Below are positions 26,773 to 35,649 of a stretch of DNA of 64,000 bases, in pieces. A program made the translations under genes and the position numbers. Numbering within the stretch: position 1 is the first letter of the stretch; the number at the start of each line of letters is the position of its first letter. The stretch spans positions 1,860,001-1,924,000 of the forward strand of contig NZ_JAUSUK010000001.1 of NCBI RefSeq assembly GCF_030813515.1, given 5' to 3'. Origin of the DNA: Rhodopseudomonas julia. Its GTDB lineage: Bacteria > Pseudomonadota > Alphaproteobacteria > Rhizobiales > Afifellaceae. The notes under the pieces were generated by a model. That model searched no databases, had not been told where the DNA came from, and worked only from the letters and a program-made list of their open reading frames with translations.

Positions 26773-28461
26773 ATGGTCGTTTCTTATCTCATTTCTAACA
26801 ATCTGCGTGCCCTTGGTGGCCCCGAGTTGTTGCGGGCGGTCGGGCTGCTTTTCGGTCTCTTCGGCGCAGGCTTCGCCCAGGCATCAACTCCAACGGTCAA
26901 CAACGGTTGGATTGATATGGCCTCCACGACACGCACGGGCGCGGTCGATTTCAAGAGTGCGATGAGCGCCGATGCGTTCGTCGATACGATCGGCGTCAAC
27001 ACGCATCTGAACTGGACGGATACTGCCTATGCGCGGGCCGGGCTCGTCGAGAGCGAACTCGTCTATCTCGGTATCGACAATCTGCGGGACGTCATCCCGT
27101 TGAATTTCCAGGCAAAGGTCTATGAGGATTTCGCGGCCAAGGGCTACGACTTCAACTTTCTCGTTCAGGTGGTCGACGGGGCGCCTCTGATCGATCAAGG
27201 GGTGAAGACGGCCGCCGACTTTTTGAAAACCCATCCCGGCAGCATTGACGCGATCGAGGCTCCCAACGAAATCAATCTCTGGCCGGCGAGCCTTGCCGGC
27301 AAATCGGGGCTTGCCGCCGGCGGCTCGATCCAGGCGCATCTTTATCAGGCGGTGAACGCCAATGCTGTCCTTGGCGATGTCCCCGTGATCGGTCTCTCGG
27401 TGGCGTATGCCAACGAGAAGCTCATGGCCTCTCTCGGGGATCTCTCGAAATGGGCCGATTACGGCAACGCCCACATCTATTATCCGAACTCTCTGAAACC
27501 TCAGGAGCAATGGGACACCATTCTCGAGGCGAGCCGGATGCCGACCGGCGACAAGCCCGTCGTCGTGACGGAAACCGGCTTCTACACCTTGCCCGACGCC
27601 ACGATGGGTGTGAGCGAAGAGGTGCAGGCCAAGCAGATCCTCAATGTGCTGATGGACGCAGCCGAAGACGGCGTCGAGAAAACCTACATTTATCAGCTGA
27701 TGGACCCCTATCACGATCGCGACCTCGATCCGGAGAACAATTGGGGGCTCTTCAATGCCGATGGCTCCCCCAAGATGGCGGCGACGGCTTTGCACAATCT
27801 GACGACGATCCTCGCCGACAATTCGGATGTTTCAGCGACGGCGCATGGGACGCTGCAATACGGGATCGAAAACCTTCCCGAAACGGCCAAGCATATGGTC
27901 CTGACGGAGGCCGACGGGACGGTCGATCTCGTTATCTGGAACGAGGAATTGATCTGGGACAGTGCGACGGCGAGCGAGAAGCCCGCCTCCGCCTATGTGT
28001 CGACCCTGACGGTTGGAAGCACCGCCGACCTTTCCGTCTATGATCCCCTGATCAGTGGCACCGACGCGATTGCCCACACTGAAGACGGCAAGCGGATTTC
28101 CTTCGAGCTCTCCGACCATCCGATCGTCATCGAGATCAGCGACTACGACGACGCGGCGGTGTTGCCGGGCGGCGGTGTGGTTCCCGTCACGCCAAAAGGC
28201 CCGCCGACCGCGCCCGCCGGACACGATTCCTCAACGGGGCCGCGGAGCCTGTTCGGAGCTTTTGCAGCTCGCGTCGAGCAGCGTGGCGCGGCTGCGAGCG
28301 ATGAAGATCATGGGCCCGGCAGTGGTTTTCTCTCCCACGGTGCCGTGCGGTCTGTCGCCAGCGCCGATCCCGGATTCGGCATCGAGGCGTTTGAGCACGC
28401 CGCGCACGGTGTCGCCGATATCTTCGATGATGTCCTGCAATCGGACTGGCTGGCCTTTTGA
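26773..28461 (+). CDS. Secreted clan GH-A-like glycoside hydrolase
   Basis: A 562-residue protein. Residues 1-38 form a long signal-like segment (LLRAVGLLFGLFGAGFAQA). The body opens with IGVNTHLNWTDTAYA and looks like a (beta/alpha)8 glycosidase. The acid/base is probably Glu166 in IEAPNEINLW (NE motif) and the nucleophile Glu267 in VVVTETGFYT, an arrangement typical of clan GH-A (for example GH5 and GH39). A beta-sandwich-like region follows (about 350-465), then a Pro/Gly/Ser-rich tail of unknown role. Standing at the edge of the polysaccharide locus, it may trim or release the polymer. The exact family could not be fixed. Confidence 0.7.
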   Translation: MVVSYLISNNLRALGGPELLRAVGLLFGLFGAGFAQASTPTVNNGWIDMASTTRTGAVDFKSAMSADAFVDTIGVNTHLNWTDTAYARAGLVESELVYLGIDNLRDVIPLNFQAKVYEDFAAKGYDFNFLVQVVDGAPLIDQGVKTAADFLKTHPGSIDAIEAPNEINLWPASLAGKSGLAAGGSIQAHLYQAVNANAVLGDVPVIGLSVAYANEKLMASLGDLSKWADYGNAHIYYPNSLKPQEQWDTILEASRMPTGDKPVVVTETGFYTLPDATMGVSEEVQAKQILNVLMDAAEDGVEKTYIYQLMDPYHDRDLDPENNWGLFNADGSPKMAATALHNLTTILADNSDVSATAHGTLQYGIENLPETAKHMVLTEADGTVDLVIWNEELIWDSATASEKPASAYVSTLTVGSTADLSVYDPLISGTDAIAHTEDGKRISFELSDHPIVIEISDYDDAAVLPGGGVVPVTPKGPPTAPAGHDSSTGPRSLFGAFAARVEQRGAAASDEDHGPGSGFLSHGAVRSVASADPGFGIEAFEHAAHGVADIFDDVLQSDWLAF

Positions 28462-28512
28462 CCGACCCCGATCGGAGGGCTGAATCCTGCTGCTTGTGTC
28501 GGCTCAGATGAT

Positions 28513-29715
28513 CTACGGCCTGGGCGATGAACAACCCGGCTCGCGCGAGTGCGTTCTCCAAACCTCCCGGGACGCGTCGTCGGTGAGGTGATTGTACCGG
28601 GCGAGGGCCTTATCGAGGGCCTGAGCCATTTGGTCGAGGCCGGTCCCGCTCCAGATTTCGGTGTGGGAGCCAACCACCCGCGCGTGGCTGAGTTTGCCGT
28701 GAATCAGGCTTGTCCAGCCAAAGGCCTGGTCGATGAAGCGGCTTCTCGGCTGATCGTCGCTCCAGATCGCCAGGACGTCGCCCTGATAATCCTGCACGCG
28801 GTGCCTTTCGCCGGCGGCGTCGATCGCCCTGAAGAGCGCGAGGTCATCCGGGTCGAGCGCCTGTTCCGGCTCATTCATCATGCGTCGAACGAGATTGCGT
28901 GTGGAGATCAGGCGCCGCCGCACGGTGTCGCTCCGCCGGTGAAGGTCGCGGAGGCCGGAGAAACCGTTCGGTAGCGCCGCTCTCAGATGAGCTGAGGCGC
29001 GATGCAGGAAGAAGGCCGTTCGCCCAAGCATCGTCCCTCCGCCGGCGCGGTATCCTGGCGCCCAGCCATCGACGACGACGACGAGAGGAATGTTCTCTCC
29101 CGTCTCTTTCATCTGACGTGCGATTTCGAGGGCAAGTCGTCCCGCAAAGCAGAAGCCGATGAGGATATAGGGGCCCCGGGGGCGCGCATCGCGGATCGCC
29201 GTGACGACATGCGCCGCGATCTCCGAATAAGACTGGCAAAGAAGATCGACCTCTTCCGGCATCGGCACCGCGAGAAAGGGCTGGTCGCTGCCGAGCCTTG
29301 CGGCAAGCTCGCGGTAGATAACCGTATCGTGGACGGCGATGATCGGGATGCGGGAGCCTGCGGGTTGGAGGGCAATGGCGCGCGATTGCGGCTGGCTCTT
29401 TGCGGCGATGATTTCGGCAAGCGCGGTGACGGTCGGAGCGCGATAGAAGGTCTCCAGCGGAATGTTGCAGCCATAGAGCCTGCGGATTTGGGCGAGGCAG
29501 CGGTAGGCGGTGAGGGACGAGCCGCCGAGAGCGAAGAAATCGTCGTTCGGGCCGATGTGCGTGACTTGCAGGAGATCTTCCCAGGCCGTCAAAAGAGCCG
29601 AGACGATGGGCGCGTTCCCGCAGGCAGGATCGGACGATCGCGCCGGAGCGTCATCGCTCTGATAAGGCTCTTCCGGTTCAACGAAAGCGCCCTCCGGGAA
29701 GACGTTCTCAGTCAA
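28513..29715 (-). CDS. Stand-alone PCP-thioesterase protein (NRPS-like)
   Basis: A 400-residue protein with two NRPS parts. Residues about 38-105 are a peptidyl carrier domain with FFALGGSSLTAYR, the phosphopantetheine serine being Ser67. Residues about 115-375 are an alpha/beta-hydrolase thioesterase. Its nucleophile elbow is GFCFAG, so the expected serine is Cys189; the probable acid and base are Asp320/Asp321 (SDDQPR) and His351 (GSHTEIW). No condensation domain is present. It lies 42 bases downstream of an adenylation protein, which should load the carrier. The thioesterase would release or transfer the acyl group to water or to an acceptor, possibly a polysaccharide precursor. It needs a PPTase; one is encoded at 42941. 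Confidence 0.85.
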   Translation of the reverse strand: MTENVFPEGAFVEPEEPYQSDDAPARSSDPACGNAPIVSALLTAWEDLLQVTHIGPNDDFFALGGSSLTAYRCLAQIRRLYGCNIPLETFYRAPTVTALAEIIAAKSQPQSRAIALQPAGSRIPIIAVHDTVIYRELAARLGSDQPFLAVPMPEEVDLLCQSYSEIAAHVVTAIRDARPRGPYILIGFCFAGRLALEIARQMKETGENIPLVVVVDGWAPGYRAGGGTMLGRTAFFLHRASAHLRAALPNGFSGLRDLHRRSDTVRRRLISTRNLVRRMMNEPEQALDPDDLALFRAIDAAGERHRVQDYQGDVLAIWSDDQPRSRFIDQAFGWTSLIHGKLSHARVVGSHTEIWSGTGLDQMAQALDKALARYNHLTDDASREVWRTHSREPGCSSPRP

Positions 29716-29757
29716 GGTCGGGCTCCCTGCGATGGTGCCTGGTCGCGCTGTCCTCTC

Positions 29758-31503
29758 TCATGCGGCTTCTTCCCTCGCTGCCCTGTGCTGGGCCGGCGCC
29801 ATGACGGGCTCTCCGCCGTTCTCGCCGCCCGGGTTTCGGGGAGGCTCAAAAAGCGTCGCGAGGAGCGCGGTCCGGTCGAGTTTGCCGTTCCGGTTCACCG
29901 GAAAACGCTCCATCACGTTCAGTCTTGCCGGGACGGCCTCTGGCGACAGGATCTGGCGCAGCCTCGCCATGATCGCCGCCTCGTCGGGCCAAGCCTGCGC
30001 AGGCCGCAGGAAGGCGACGACCTGTTTTTCGCCGGGGCGGATTTCGCGCACCGTCGCGACGGCGTCGGCGACGTTCGGCATTTCCTCCAGGATGGCTTCG
30101 ATCTCGGACAGCTCGACGCGTTTGCCGTTGATCTTCACCTGCAGGTCCGCACGACCGATGAATTCGATGTCTCCGTCGGGATTTCTGAGGACGAGATCCC
30201 CCGTGCGGTAGAGTTTTGCTTCGCTCTCTTCTGCAAAGGGATCGTCGAGGAACGACCTTTCCGTCCGCTCCGGCTCGCCGAAATAGCCGAGCGCCACGCC
30301 GAGACCTCCGGTGTAGAGCTCGCCGATCTCTCCATCCGGGACCGGCTGCATGTTGCTATCCAGAATATGCGTCGTGGTGCCGGGGATCGCCTTGCCGATT
30401 GGCGCCGGAGACGGCATCGGGCCCGTCGGCGGCAAGGCGTAAGCGGTGGTGAAGGTGGTGTTTTCCGTCGGTCCGTAGCAGTTCACGAGATGCGCATGCG
30501 GGAGCAGGCGGCGCGCTTTTTCGGCATGTGCGACGGAGAGAACGTCGCCGCCGGTCAAAATCTGCCGGAGGGGCATCAGATCCTCCGGCACCTCCTCGAT
30601 CAGCAGGTTGAAGAGGCCGGAGGTCAGCCACAGTGTCGTGACGCCATGGCGGCGAACCGCCTCGCCGATATCGAGCGGTGAAGGTCTCGGATTGTCGATG
30701 AAAGCGAGGGCGCCGCCATTGAGAAGGGGCGCCCAGATCTCGAGAGTGGAGGCGTCGAAGGCGAGGGGAGCGAATTGAAGAAAGATCTCGCTCTCGTCCA
30801 TGCGGGCGTACTGGGCGCCTTTCACCAGTCGCACGATGCCTCGATGCGGGACCATCACACCCTTCGGTGCCCCCGTCGAGCCAGAGGTGAACATGATGTA
30901 GGCGAGGTCCTCAGCGCCCGGAGGTGGGCTTTCGAGGCGAGGGTCTGCGGCGGCGATCCGCTCAGCCTCATGCTGCAGGCAGAAGATGTCGCCACTCCAT
31001 TCAGGGATTGCAGGAAGGCGGGCGAGGAGCTCTTCATCGACCAGTGCGAGAGGGGCGTCCAAACGCGCGAAGAGCGCGCCGATCTGTCCGTCGGGCAGGC
31101 TGGGATCGATCGGCACATAGGCGGCGCCGAGCTTCAGAATGGCAAGATAGGCCGCGACGCTGAGCGGCCTCTGGAGAGTGAGCGTCGGGACGAGATCGCC
31201 GCGCCCAACGCGGTGCTGCCGCAGAACCTGGGATATGCGGTTCGACCATTGGTCGAGAGCGAGATAGGTGATCGGACCGGTGTCTGCGAGGAGCGCCGCG
31301 GCGGAGGGGCGCCGGGTAACCTGCTCGGCAAAGCAATTGATAACGGAGTGGGCATTCGCGGGTCCGTCTACCACCCCGTCCGCCGGTCCACCGCGCTCCG
31401 CCGGCTGCCCCACGGGCCGCCCGGCCGCACGCCCCGTCGACGCTCGATTGCTTCCGCCGAACAGAGCTGCAAGCCTGCCGGCACCTCGTCCCGTGAAAGC
31501 CAT
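29758..31503 (-). CDS. Stand-alone NRPS adenylation protein
   Basis: A 581-residue amino-acid-activating enzyme. Core motifs appear in order: FTSGSTGAPKG (205-215), the FDASTLEIW specificity loop (249-257), NCYGPTEN (341-348), YRTGD (432-436), and the C-terminal lysine in NRNGKLDR (Lys541). Asp250 would hold the alpha-amino group of an alpha-amino acid. Hand alignment with the phenylalanine-activating domain of GrsA gives a pocket read of D-A-L-G-L-G-C-T-F-K, which I cannot assign to a substrate. The first 50 residues are Gly/Arg-rich and outside the fold, so the start is uncertain. It stands between an ExoF-like export gene (75 bases upstream) and the PCP-thioesterase gene, apparently in one operon. 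Confidence 0.88.
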   Translation of the reverse strand: MAFTGRGAGRLAALFGGSNRASTGRAAGRPVGQPAERGGPADGVVDGPANAHSVINCFAEQVTRRPSAAALLADTGPITYLALDQWSNRISQVLRQHRVGRGDLVPTLTLQRPLSVAAYLAILKLGAAYVPIDPSLPDGQIGALFARLDAPLALVDEELLARLPAIPEWSGDIFCLQHEAERIAAADPRLESPPPGAEDLAYIMFTSGSTGAPKGVMVPHRGIVRLVKGAQYARMDESEIFLQFAPLAFDASTLEIWAPLLNGGALAFIDNPRPSPLDIGEAVRRHGVTTLWLTSGLFNLLIEEVPEDLMPLRQILTGGDVLSVAHAEKARRLLPHAHLVNCYGPTENTTFTTAYALPPTGPMPSPAPIGKAIPGTTTHILDSNMQPVPDGEIGELYTGGLGVALGYFGEPERTERSFLDDPFAEESEAKLYRTGDLVLRNPDGDIEFIGRADLQVKINGKRVELSEIEAILEEMPNVADAVATVREIRPGEKQVVAFLRPAQAWPDEAAIMARLRQILSPEAVPARLNVMERFPVNRNGKLDRTALLATLFEPPRNPGGENGGEPVMAPAQHRAAREEAA

Positions 31504-31578
31504 TTTGCGGTCCTGTCGTTTAGTCGTGAATGACGCCGATCCGTGGTTGGAAATTCCTGCCGCCGTGCGATGATGCGA

Positions 31579-32817
31579 TCAATTGAGTCGCGTCGTGAAG
31601 AGCTCTCTCGGCAGCTCCAGTTTCACCTCGACGACATCGCCCGGCATCAGCGGTGCGTCTTCGGAGGCGGGCAGGCTCTGTGGCTCACCCTCCGGATCGC
31701 TGCGGTGGATGATGATGTCCGCGGGGGCGTGGCGGCGCACAAGGTCGGACTGCAACAGGCCGGCATAGAGGAGTTTCTGACCTGCCGAGCGCAGTCCCGT
31801 CCGGGTTGTCTCCAGTTCTAGCCGGGCATCTTTCAGAGCTTTGAGCAGGGCGACCTCGCGCTCGGCGTCGAGGGTGTCGTAACGACGGGCGAGAGCGTCG
31901 CGTTCGACGGTTGCCCGCAGCTTTTCGACGGTGGTTTCGAGCTGCTGGCTGCTCGTCAACAAGATGGCACGGCGTGCGTCGCTGATGCGTGTCGATTGGG
32001 CGAGGCCCTTCTTGTCCAGAACCTTCAGATTGTCGAGCTCCGCCCGGGCCGCCGCCAGCTCCGCAGTCTGCATGTCGTCCCGCTCTTCCAAAGTGTCGAT
32101 CTGGCGTTCGGTCTCTTTGAGGGTCTTGGCGAGTTGCTGCCGGTCCAAGGCGTGATCGGAAAGGTCGAGGGAGAGCTGCTTTTTCTCCGTCCGCAGGATC
32201 TGGGAGACGAGCTCAGGGTCGATCGGAACGGCGGGAATGTCATCGTGGCCGATGTCGTCGCGCCCCTGCAGCTCTGCTTCCAGACGCCATACGGTCGCCT
32301 GCTGATGCGCAAAGGCAATCCACAAAGCCGCGTAATCGGTGCGGGCATTCTCCATCTCGATGAAGGGATCGGCCTGGCGCAGCCGTGCCACGTCGTAGCC
32401 GCCGGCAAGCGTCACCGCCTGGCGGACCGACAGGTCGGGTCGATACGTGACTTCGCCCGGCTCACCCACATCGCCATGGACGTAAACGGGGCGGCTCGCG
32501 ACGAGATCGAAAAACACGTCGTCTGCCGTGATCGACACGACCTGCCCATTAGGATTTTGTAGTTTTGGCCGGTAGATTTTTCCAGGTGCAGCGCGCTTCA
32601 GTCGCGCGCGCACCTGCGAAGGCGAAAGCCCCACAACTTTGATATCTCCGAATATTGGAAGTGAAATGACGCCGTCTGCCGCAACCGTGGTGCGGCGTGT
32701 CAGGTCCGGCACCCCGGTGACGGTCATTTCTACCGTATCACCGGTTTGCAGTGGGAGTTCGTCGGCCGCCGATACGCCACTCAGGGAAAGAAAAAGAATG
32801 AGAACAATTAGTTTCAT
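31579..32817 (-). CDS. ExoF/Wza-like polysaccharide export protein
   Basis: About 412 residues from the ATG at 32817, chosen because it gives a clean signal peptide (MKLIVLILFLSLSGVSA); an upstream start at 32871 is possible. The polysaccharide-export domain follows (LQTGDTVEMTVTGVPDLTRRTTVAADGVISLPIFGDIKV), then a SLBB-like segment (VYVHGDVGEPGEVTYRPDLSVRQAVTLAGGY). A long, charged alpha-helical coiled-coil region covers about residues 190-350, and a second export-type motif (PLMPGDVVEVKLELP) is at the end. This is the layout of rhizobial ExoF, which forms the periplasmic/outer-membrane part of the export path. It is divergent from the ExoY-like gene. Confidence 0.88.
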   Translation of the reverse strand: MKLIVLILFLSLSGVSAADELPLQTGDTVEMTVTGVPDLTRRTTVAADGVISLPIFGDIKVVGLSPSQVRARLKRAAPGKIYRPKLQNPNGQVVSITADDVFFDLVASRPVYVHGDVGEPGEVTYRPDLSVRQAVTLAGGYDVARLRQADPFIEMENARTDYAALWIAFAHQQATVWRLEAELQGRDDIGHDDIPAVPIDPELVSQILRTEKKQLSLDLSDHALDRQQLAKTLKETERQIDTLEERDDMQTAELAAARAELDNLKVLDKKGLAQSTRISDARRAILLTSSQQLETTVEKLRATVERDALARRYDTLDAEREVALLKALKDARLELETTRTGLRSAGQKLLYAGLLQSDLVRRHAPADIIIHRSDPEGEPQSLPASEDAPLMPGDVVEVKLELPRELFTTRLN

Positions 32818-32974
32818 TAGCTTTCTCGACGCATTTAAACTTGTGGAGAAAGTGCGGTTCGGCTGACCCATCTCCGTTCCACTCGCTTTTGACTTAACGA
32901 GGATGTTGACAGGAATTCTAACAAATGTCTAACTGAAATTAGGATAATTTTAAACTTTGAGGCTGGTGCTGTCG
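32818..32974. promoter_or_regulatory. Divergent AT-rich promoter region between ExoF- and ExoY-like genes
   Basis: About 157 bases, AT-rich from 32880 to 32955. For the plus strand a TTGACA box at 32906-32911 is followed 17 bases later by CTAACT (32929-32934). The hexamer TCTAAC is repeated at 32917-32922 and 32928-32933, 11 bases apart, so the same face of the helix is presented twice, inside the promoter spacer. Confidence 0.5.
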
Positions 32975-33718
32975 ATGAGCGAGCTTTCGGACTTCGAGTT
33001 TGCCTCGCGTCCCGGCAATGCGTCGGCCAGTCCTGGTGCCATGCAGGATGCCGCAATCCTACCGCGGGGGCGGCCTGCCCTTGTCAGAGTGGAGGCCTGC
33101 GAGATCGATAGCGGCGGGGGCAATGCCCATCTGCTCGCACCCTCCAAGCGGGCGACAGATATCGCTCTGGCGCTCGCGCTGATCGCGCTGTTTTTGCCCC
33201 TCATGGCTCTCATCTATGTCCTCGTCAGGATCACGAGCCGCGGTCCCGTCATCTTTCGTCAGGAGCGAAGCGGCCTCCGGGGGCGGCCCTTTCAGATCTA
33301 CAAGTTCCGCTCGATGTATTTCTCGACCGGGGAGGATTTTCGCCAGGCCGGGCGCAGCGACCGGCGCGTGACTCCGGTCGGGCGGGTCCTGCGCATGACG
33401 AGCGCTGACGAGCTGCCACAGTTTTTCAACGTGCTCTTCGGCGACATGTCGATCGTAGGGCCACGGCCCCATGTCGCGTCACTGGACACGGCGTACGCCT
33501 CGCTCGTTCCAGGCTACCTCGGCCGGTTGCAGGCGCGACCCGGCATTACCGGTCTCGCCCAGATCCGTGGGCAGCGGGGGGAGACGCCAACGGCGGAGGC
33601 GATGCAGGCGCGCGTCAATTCCGACCTCGAATATGTGCGCGACGCCTCGCTCTTCCTCGATGCCCGCATCCTCGTCGTCACCGTCAAACACGTGTTGTTC
33701 AGCAAAGATGCGTATTGA
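32975..33718 (+). CDS. ExoY-like undecaprenyl-phosphate sugar-1-phosphate transferase
   Basis: About 247 residues from the ATG at 32975. One N-terminal membrane helix (IALALALIALFLPLMALIYVLV) precedes the bacterial sugar transferase domain: GPVIFRQERSGLRGRPFQIYKFRSM, then RVTPVGRVLRMTSADELPQF, and the conserved GDMSIVGPRPH. This monotopic enzyme starts repeat-unit assembly by moving hexose-1-phosphate from a UDP-sugar to undecaprenyl phosphate. Lacking the WbaP-type multi-helix N-terminus, it is of the short ExoY kind. The unconserved first 60 residues are typical. It overlaps the ExoP-like gene. Confidence 0.93.
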   Translation: MSELSDFEFASRPGNASASPGAMQDAAILPRGRPALVRVEACEIDSGGGNAHLLAPSKRATDIALALALIALFLPLMALIYVLVRITSRGPVIFRQERSGLRGRPFQIYKFRSMYFSTGEDFRQAGRSDRRVTPVGRVLRMTSADELPQFFNVLFGDMSIVGPRPHVASLDTAYASLVPGYLGRLQARPGITGLAQIRGQRGETPTAEAMQARVNSDLEYVRDASLFLDARILVVTVKHVLFSKDAY

Positions 33719-35648
33719 TCCTCTCTCCATATCGGGGGCCCAGGAGATGCCCGCTCAATCCGTCGAAACCGGTGCCGGCAGCCTTCTGTGGATGCTCGGC
33801 CTTCTCCTCCGGCGCAAATGGGTGGTGGTGCTCGTCGCCGCCGTCGCCTTTGCAGGCATGGCGGCGGTGATCGCGAACCTCACGCCGTCCTACCGCGCCA
33901 CGGCTCTCGTTCTGCTTCCTTCGGTGCCGGTCGATGATCCGCGTACGGCGGAGGAAAAGACCGTCTCGCCCATGCTGCCCTCCTTCATCATTGCGTCGGA
34001 AGCGGCCGTGCTGGGCAGCGAGGAGGTCGCCCGCAGGGTCATTGATACGCTTGATCTTCAGGACGAGCCGAGTTTCACCGAGAATCCTTCCTGGCGCACA
34101 AGGCTGCGGAGCTGGATCCAGCCCTTCTCGGGGAAAAACGAGGTGCGAGCCTCGCCCTGGAGTGTCGACGAGCTTGAGCGTGATCGGCTTTTGCAAATCT
34201 ACATGAAGAAGCTCGCGACCTATAATGACGGGCTGTCGACGGCCGCAATCGTCAGCTTCACCTGGAGCGATCCGCATCTCGCCGCCAAAATCGTCAACGC
34301 CCACGCAGCCACCTATATCGGCATGCAGGTCGAGCGGCGGACGCTCGCGCTTCGGCATGTCGTCGACCTTCTGGCTGCTCAGATGGAGGAGCGGCGATCG
34401 GAGGTCGAAGAAGCAACCCGTGCGCTGTCATCGGCTCAAGCCGCGTCGGGAGGGCTCCCGCCGCTGGCCGATTCGGAGGCAGGTTCGCTGCCGGATCTTC
34501 AAAGCGACCTCGACAATGCCCGGGGTGCCTTGTCGCAGACACAGACGCGGCTGATCGAAGCCACATCGAGATTGCGCGACGGTCAGCTGCAGAGCGCCGA
34601 TTTCGTCGCCGATGATGCCAAGGTCGTGTCGCGGGCCTCTGTGCCGACGCGCCAGATCTTCCCCAAGGTGGCGCTCTTCCTCCTCCTTGCCGCAATCGTT
34701 TCGCTGGCGGCCGGCCTTGCTGGCGCGATGGTGGTCGATCATCTCGCGAGCCGGTGGCGGCGCAATGCCGCTCATATCGAAGGGATCGGTCTTCCGATCT
34801 TGGGTGCGATCTCCCTCAACGTCTCAAGCCGTCTGCCGTCGAACCGGGCGAGCCGTGTCAGGTTCTGGGAAGAGATCCGTTTCGTACGCAACCGCCTGCT
34901 TCATGAGGGAGGCAAACCGACGCGGGTGGTGCTCGTCGTCTCGGCGATGCCGCGGGAAGGAAAGTCCCTTGCCGCGGTCGCTCTCGCACAGAGCTTTGCG
35001 GCGACGGGACGGAGGGTCCTGTTGCTGGATGCCGATCTCCGTCATGCGGCGGGCGAACACGCCGCCTCGCCGTCGGCCGTCAAAATCGGGCTCAGCGATC
35101 TTCTCGGCGCGCCTGGCGGCAAGGGAGGAGCCGGGCTGCGCGATGCGATCATGGCCGTTGAAGATACGTCGCTTCACGTTCTTGCTGCCGGGAGCGCTGC
35201 TGCTGGAAGTGATGGAAAGGCCATCGACGCTCTCGCATCGCCGGTCCTGCCGAAGCTCATCGAGACCCTGCGGCGTGATTATGATGTGATCGTCATCGAC
35301 AGTCCGCCTCTCAATGTCGTCTCGGACGCCACGTCTCTTGCCACCCTTGCCGATCAAACGCTGCTTCTCTGCCATATCGGGCGTTTTTCGCCGGGTGCCC
35401 TTGAGCAGACGATCACGATCTTGCACGCCTGCCGTGCGGAGATCGCCGGCGTCGTGCTGACCGGGAACAGCGTTTTCGCGAAAGAAGGCATTTTGCGCCG
35501 CGGCGCGCCGGTCCCGTGGCGCGCCCAAAAGGGACTTACGAAACTGCGCCCGACGCTCACGGGCGCGTCTCTGGTGAAAGCCTATCCTTCGCCGCAGCCA
35601 GTCGGAGGTGCATCCCTGCCGGAAGCTGCGGCCGCGTCTCCGTCCTAG
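33708..35648 (+). CDS. ExoP/Wzc-like polysaccharide co-polymerase and BY-kinase
   Basis: About 646 residues from the ATG at 33708, overlapping the ExoY-like gene; a start at 33747 is also possible. The Wzz chain-length domain has a first helix at about residues 38-58 and a second after the periplasmic coiled coil (FPKVALFLLLAAIVSLAAGLAGAMVV). The cytoplasmic BY-kinase domain shows SAMPREGKS (412-420, Walker A), RVLLLDADLR (Walker A') and DVIVIDSPPL (Walker B). The tail has no tyrosine cluster, only a single Tyr near the end, so autophosphorylation control may differ from Wzc. It sets polymer length together with the Wzy-like protein downstream. Confidence 0.9.
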   Translation: MRIDPLSISGAQEMPAQSVETGAGSLLWMLGLLLRRKWVVVLVAAVAFAGMAAVIANLTPSYRATALVLLPSVPVDDPRTAEEKTVSPMLPSFIIASEAAVLGSEEVARRVIDTLDLQDEPSFTENPSWRTRLRSWIQPFSGKNEVRASPWSVDELERDRLLQIYMKKLATYNDGLSTAAIVSFTWSDPHLAAKIVNAHAATYIGMQVERRTLALRHVVDLLAAQMEERRSEVEEATRALSSAQAASGGLPPLADSEAGSLPDLQSDLDNARGALSQTQTRLIEATSRLRDGQLQSADFVADDAKVVSRASVPTRQIFPKVALFLLLAAIVSLAAGLAGAMVVDHLASRWRRNAAHIEGIGLPILGAISLNVSSRLPSNRASRVRFWEEIRFVRNRLLHEGGKPTRVVLVVSAMPREGKSLAAVALAQSFAATGRRVLLLDADLRHAAGEHAASPSAVKIGLSDLLGAPGGKGGAGLRDAIMAVEDTSLHVLAAGSAAAGSDGKAIDALASPVLPKLIETLRRDYDVIVIDSPPLNVVSDATSLATLADQTLLLCHIGRFSPGALEQTITILHACRAEIAGVVLTGNSVFAKEGILRRGAPVPWRAQKGLTKLRPTLTGASLVKAYPSPQPVGGASLPEAAAASPS

Positions 35649-35649
35649 A

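Noticed and set aside
29002-30681. Long plus-strand open frame opposite the PCP-thioesterase and adenylation genes
   Set aside because: The minus strand carries all conserved NRPS motifs; the plus frame shows none.
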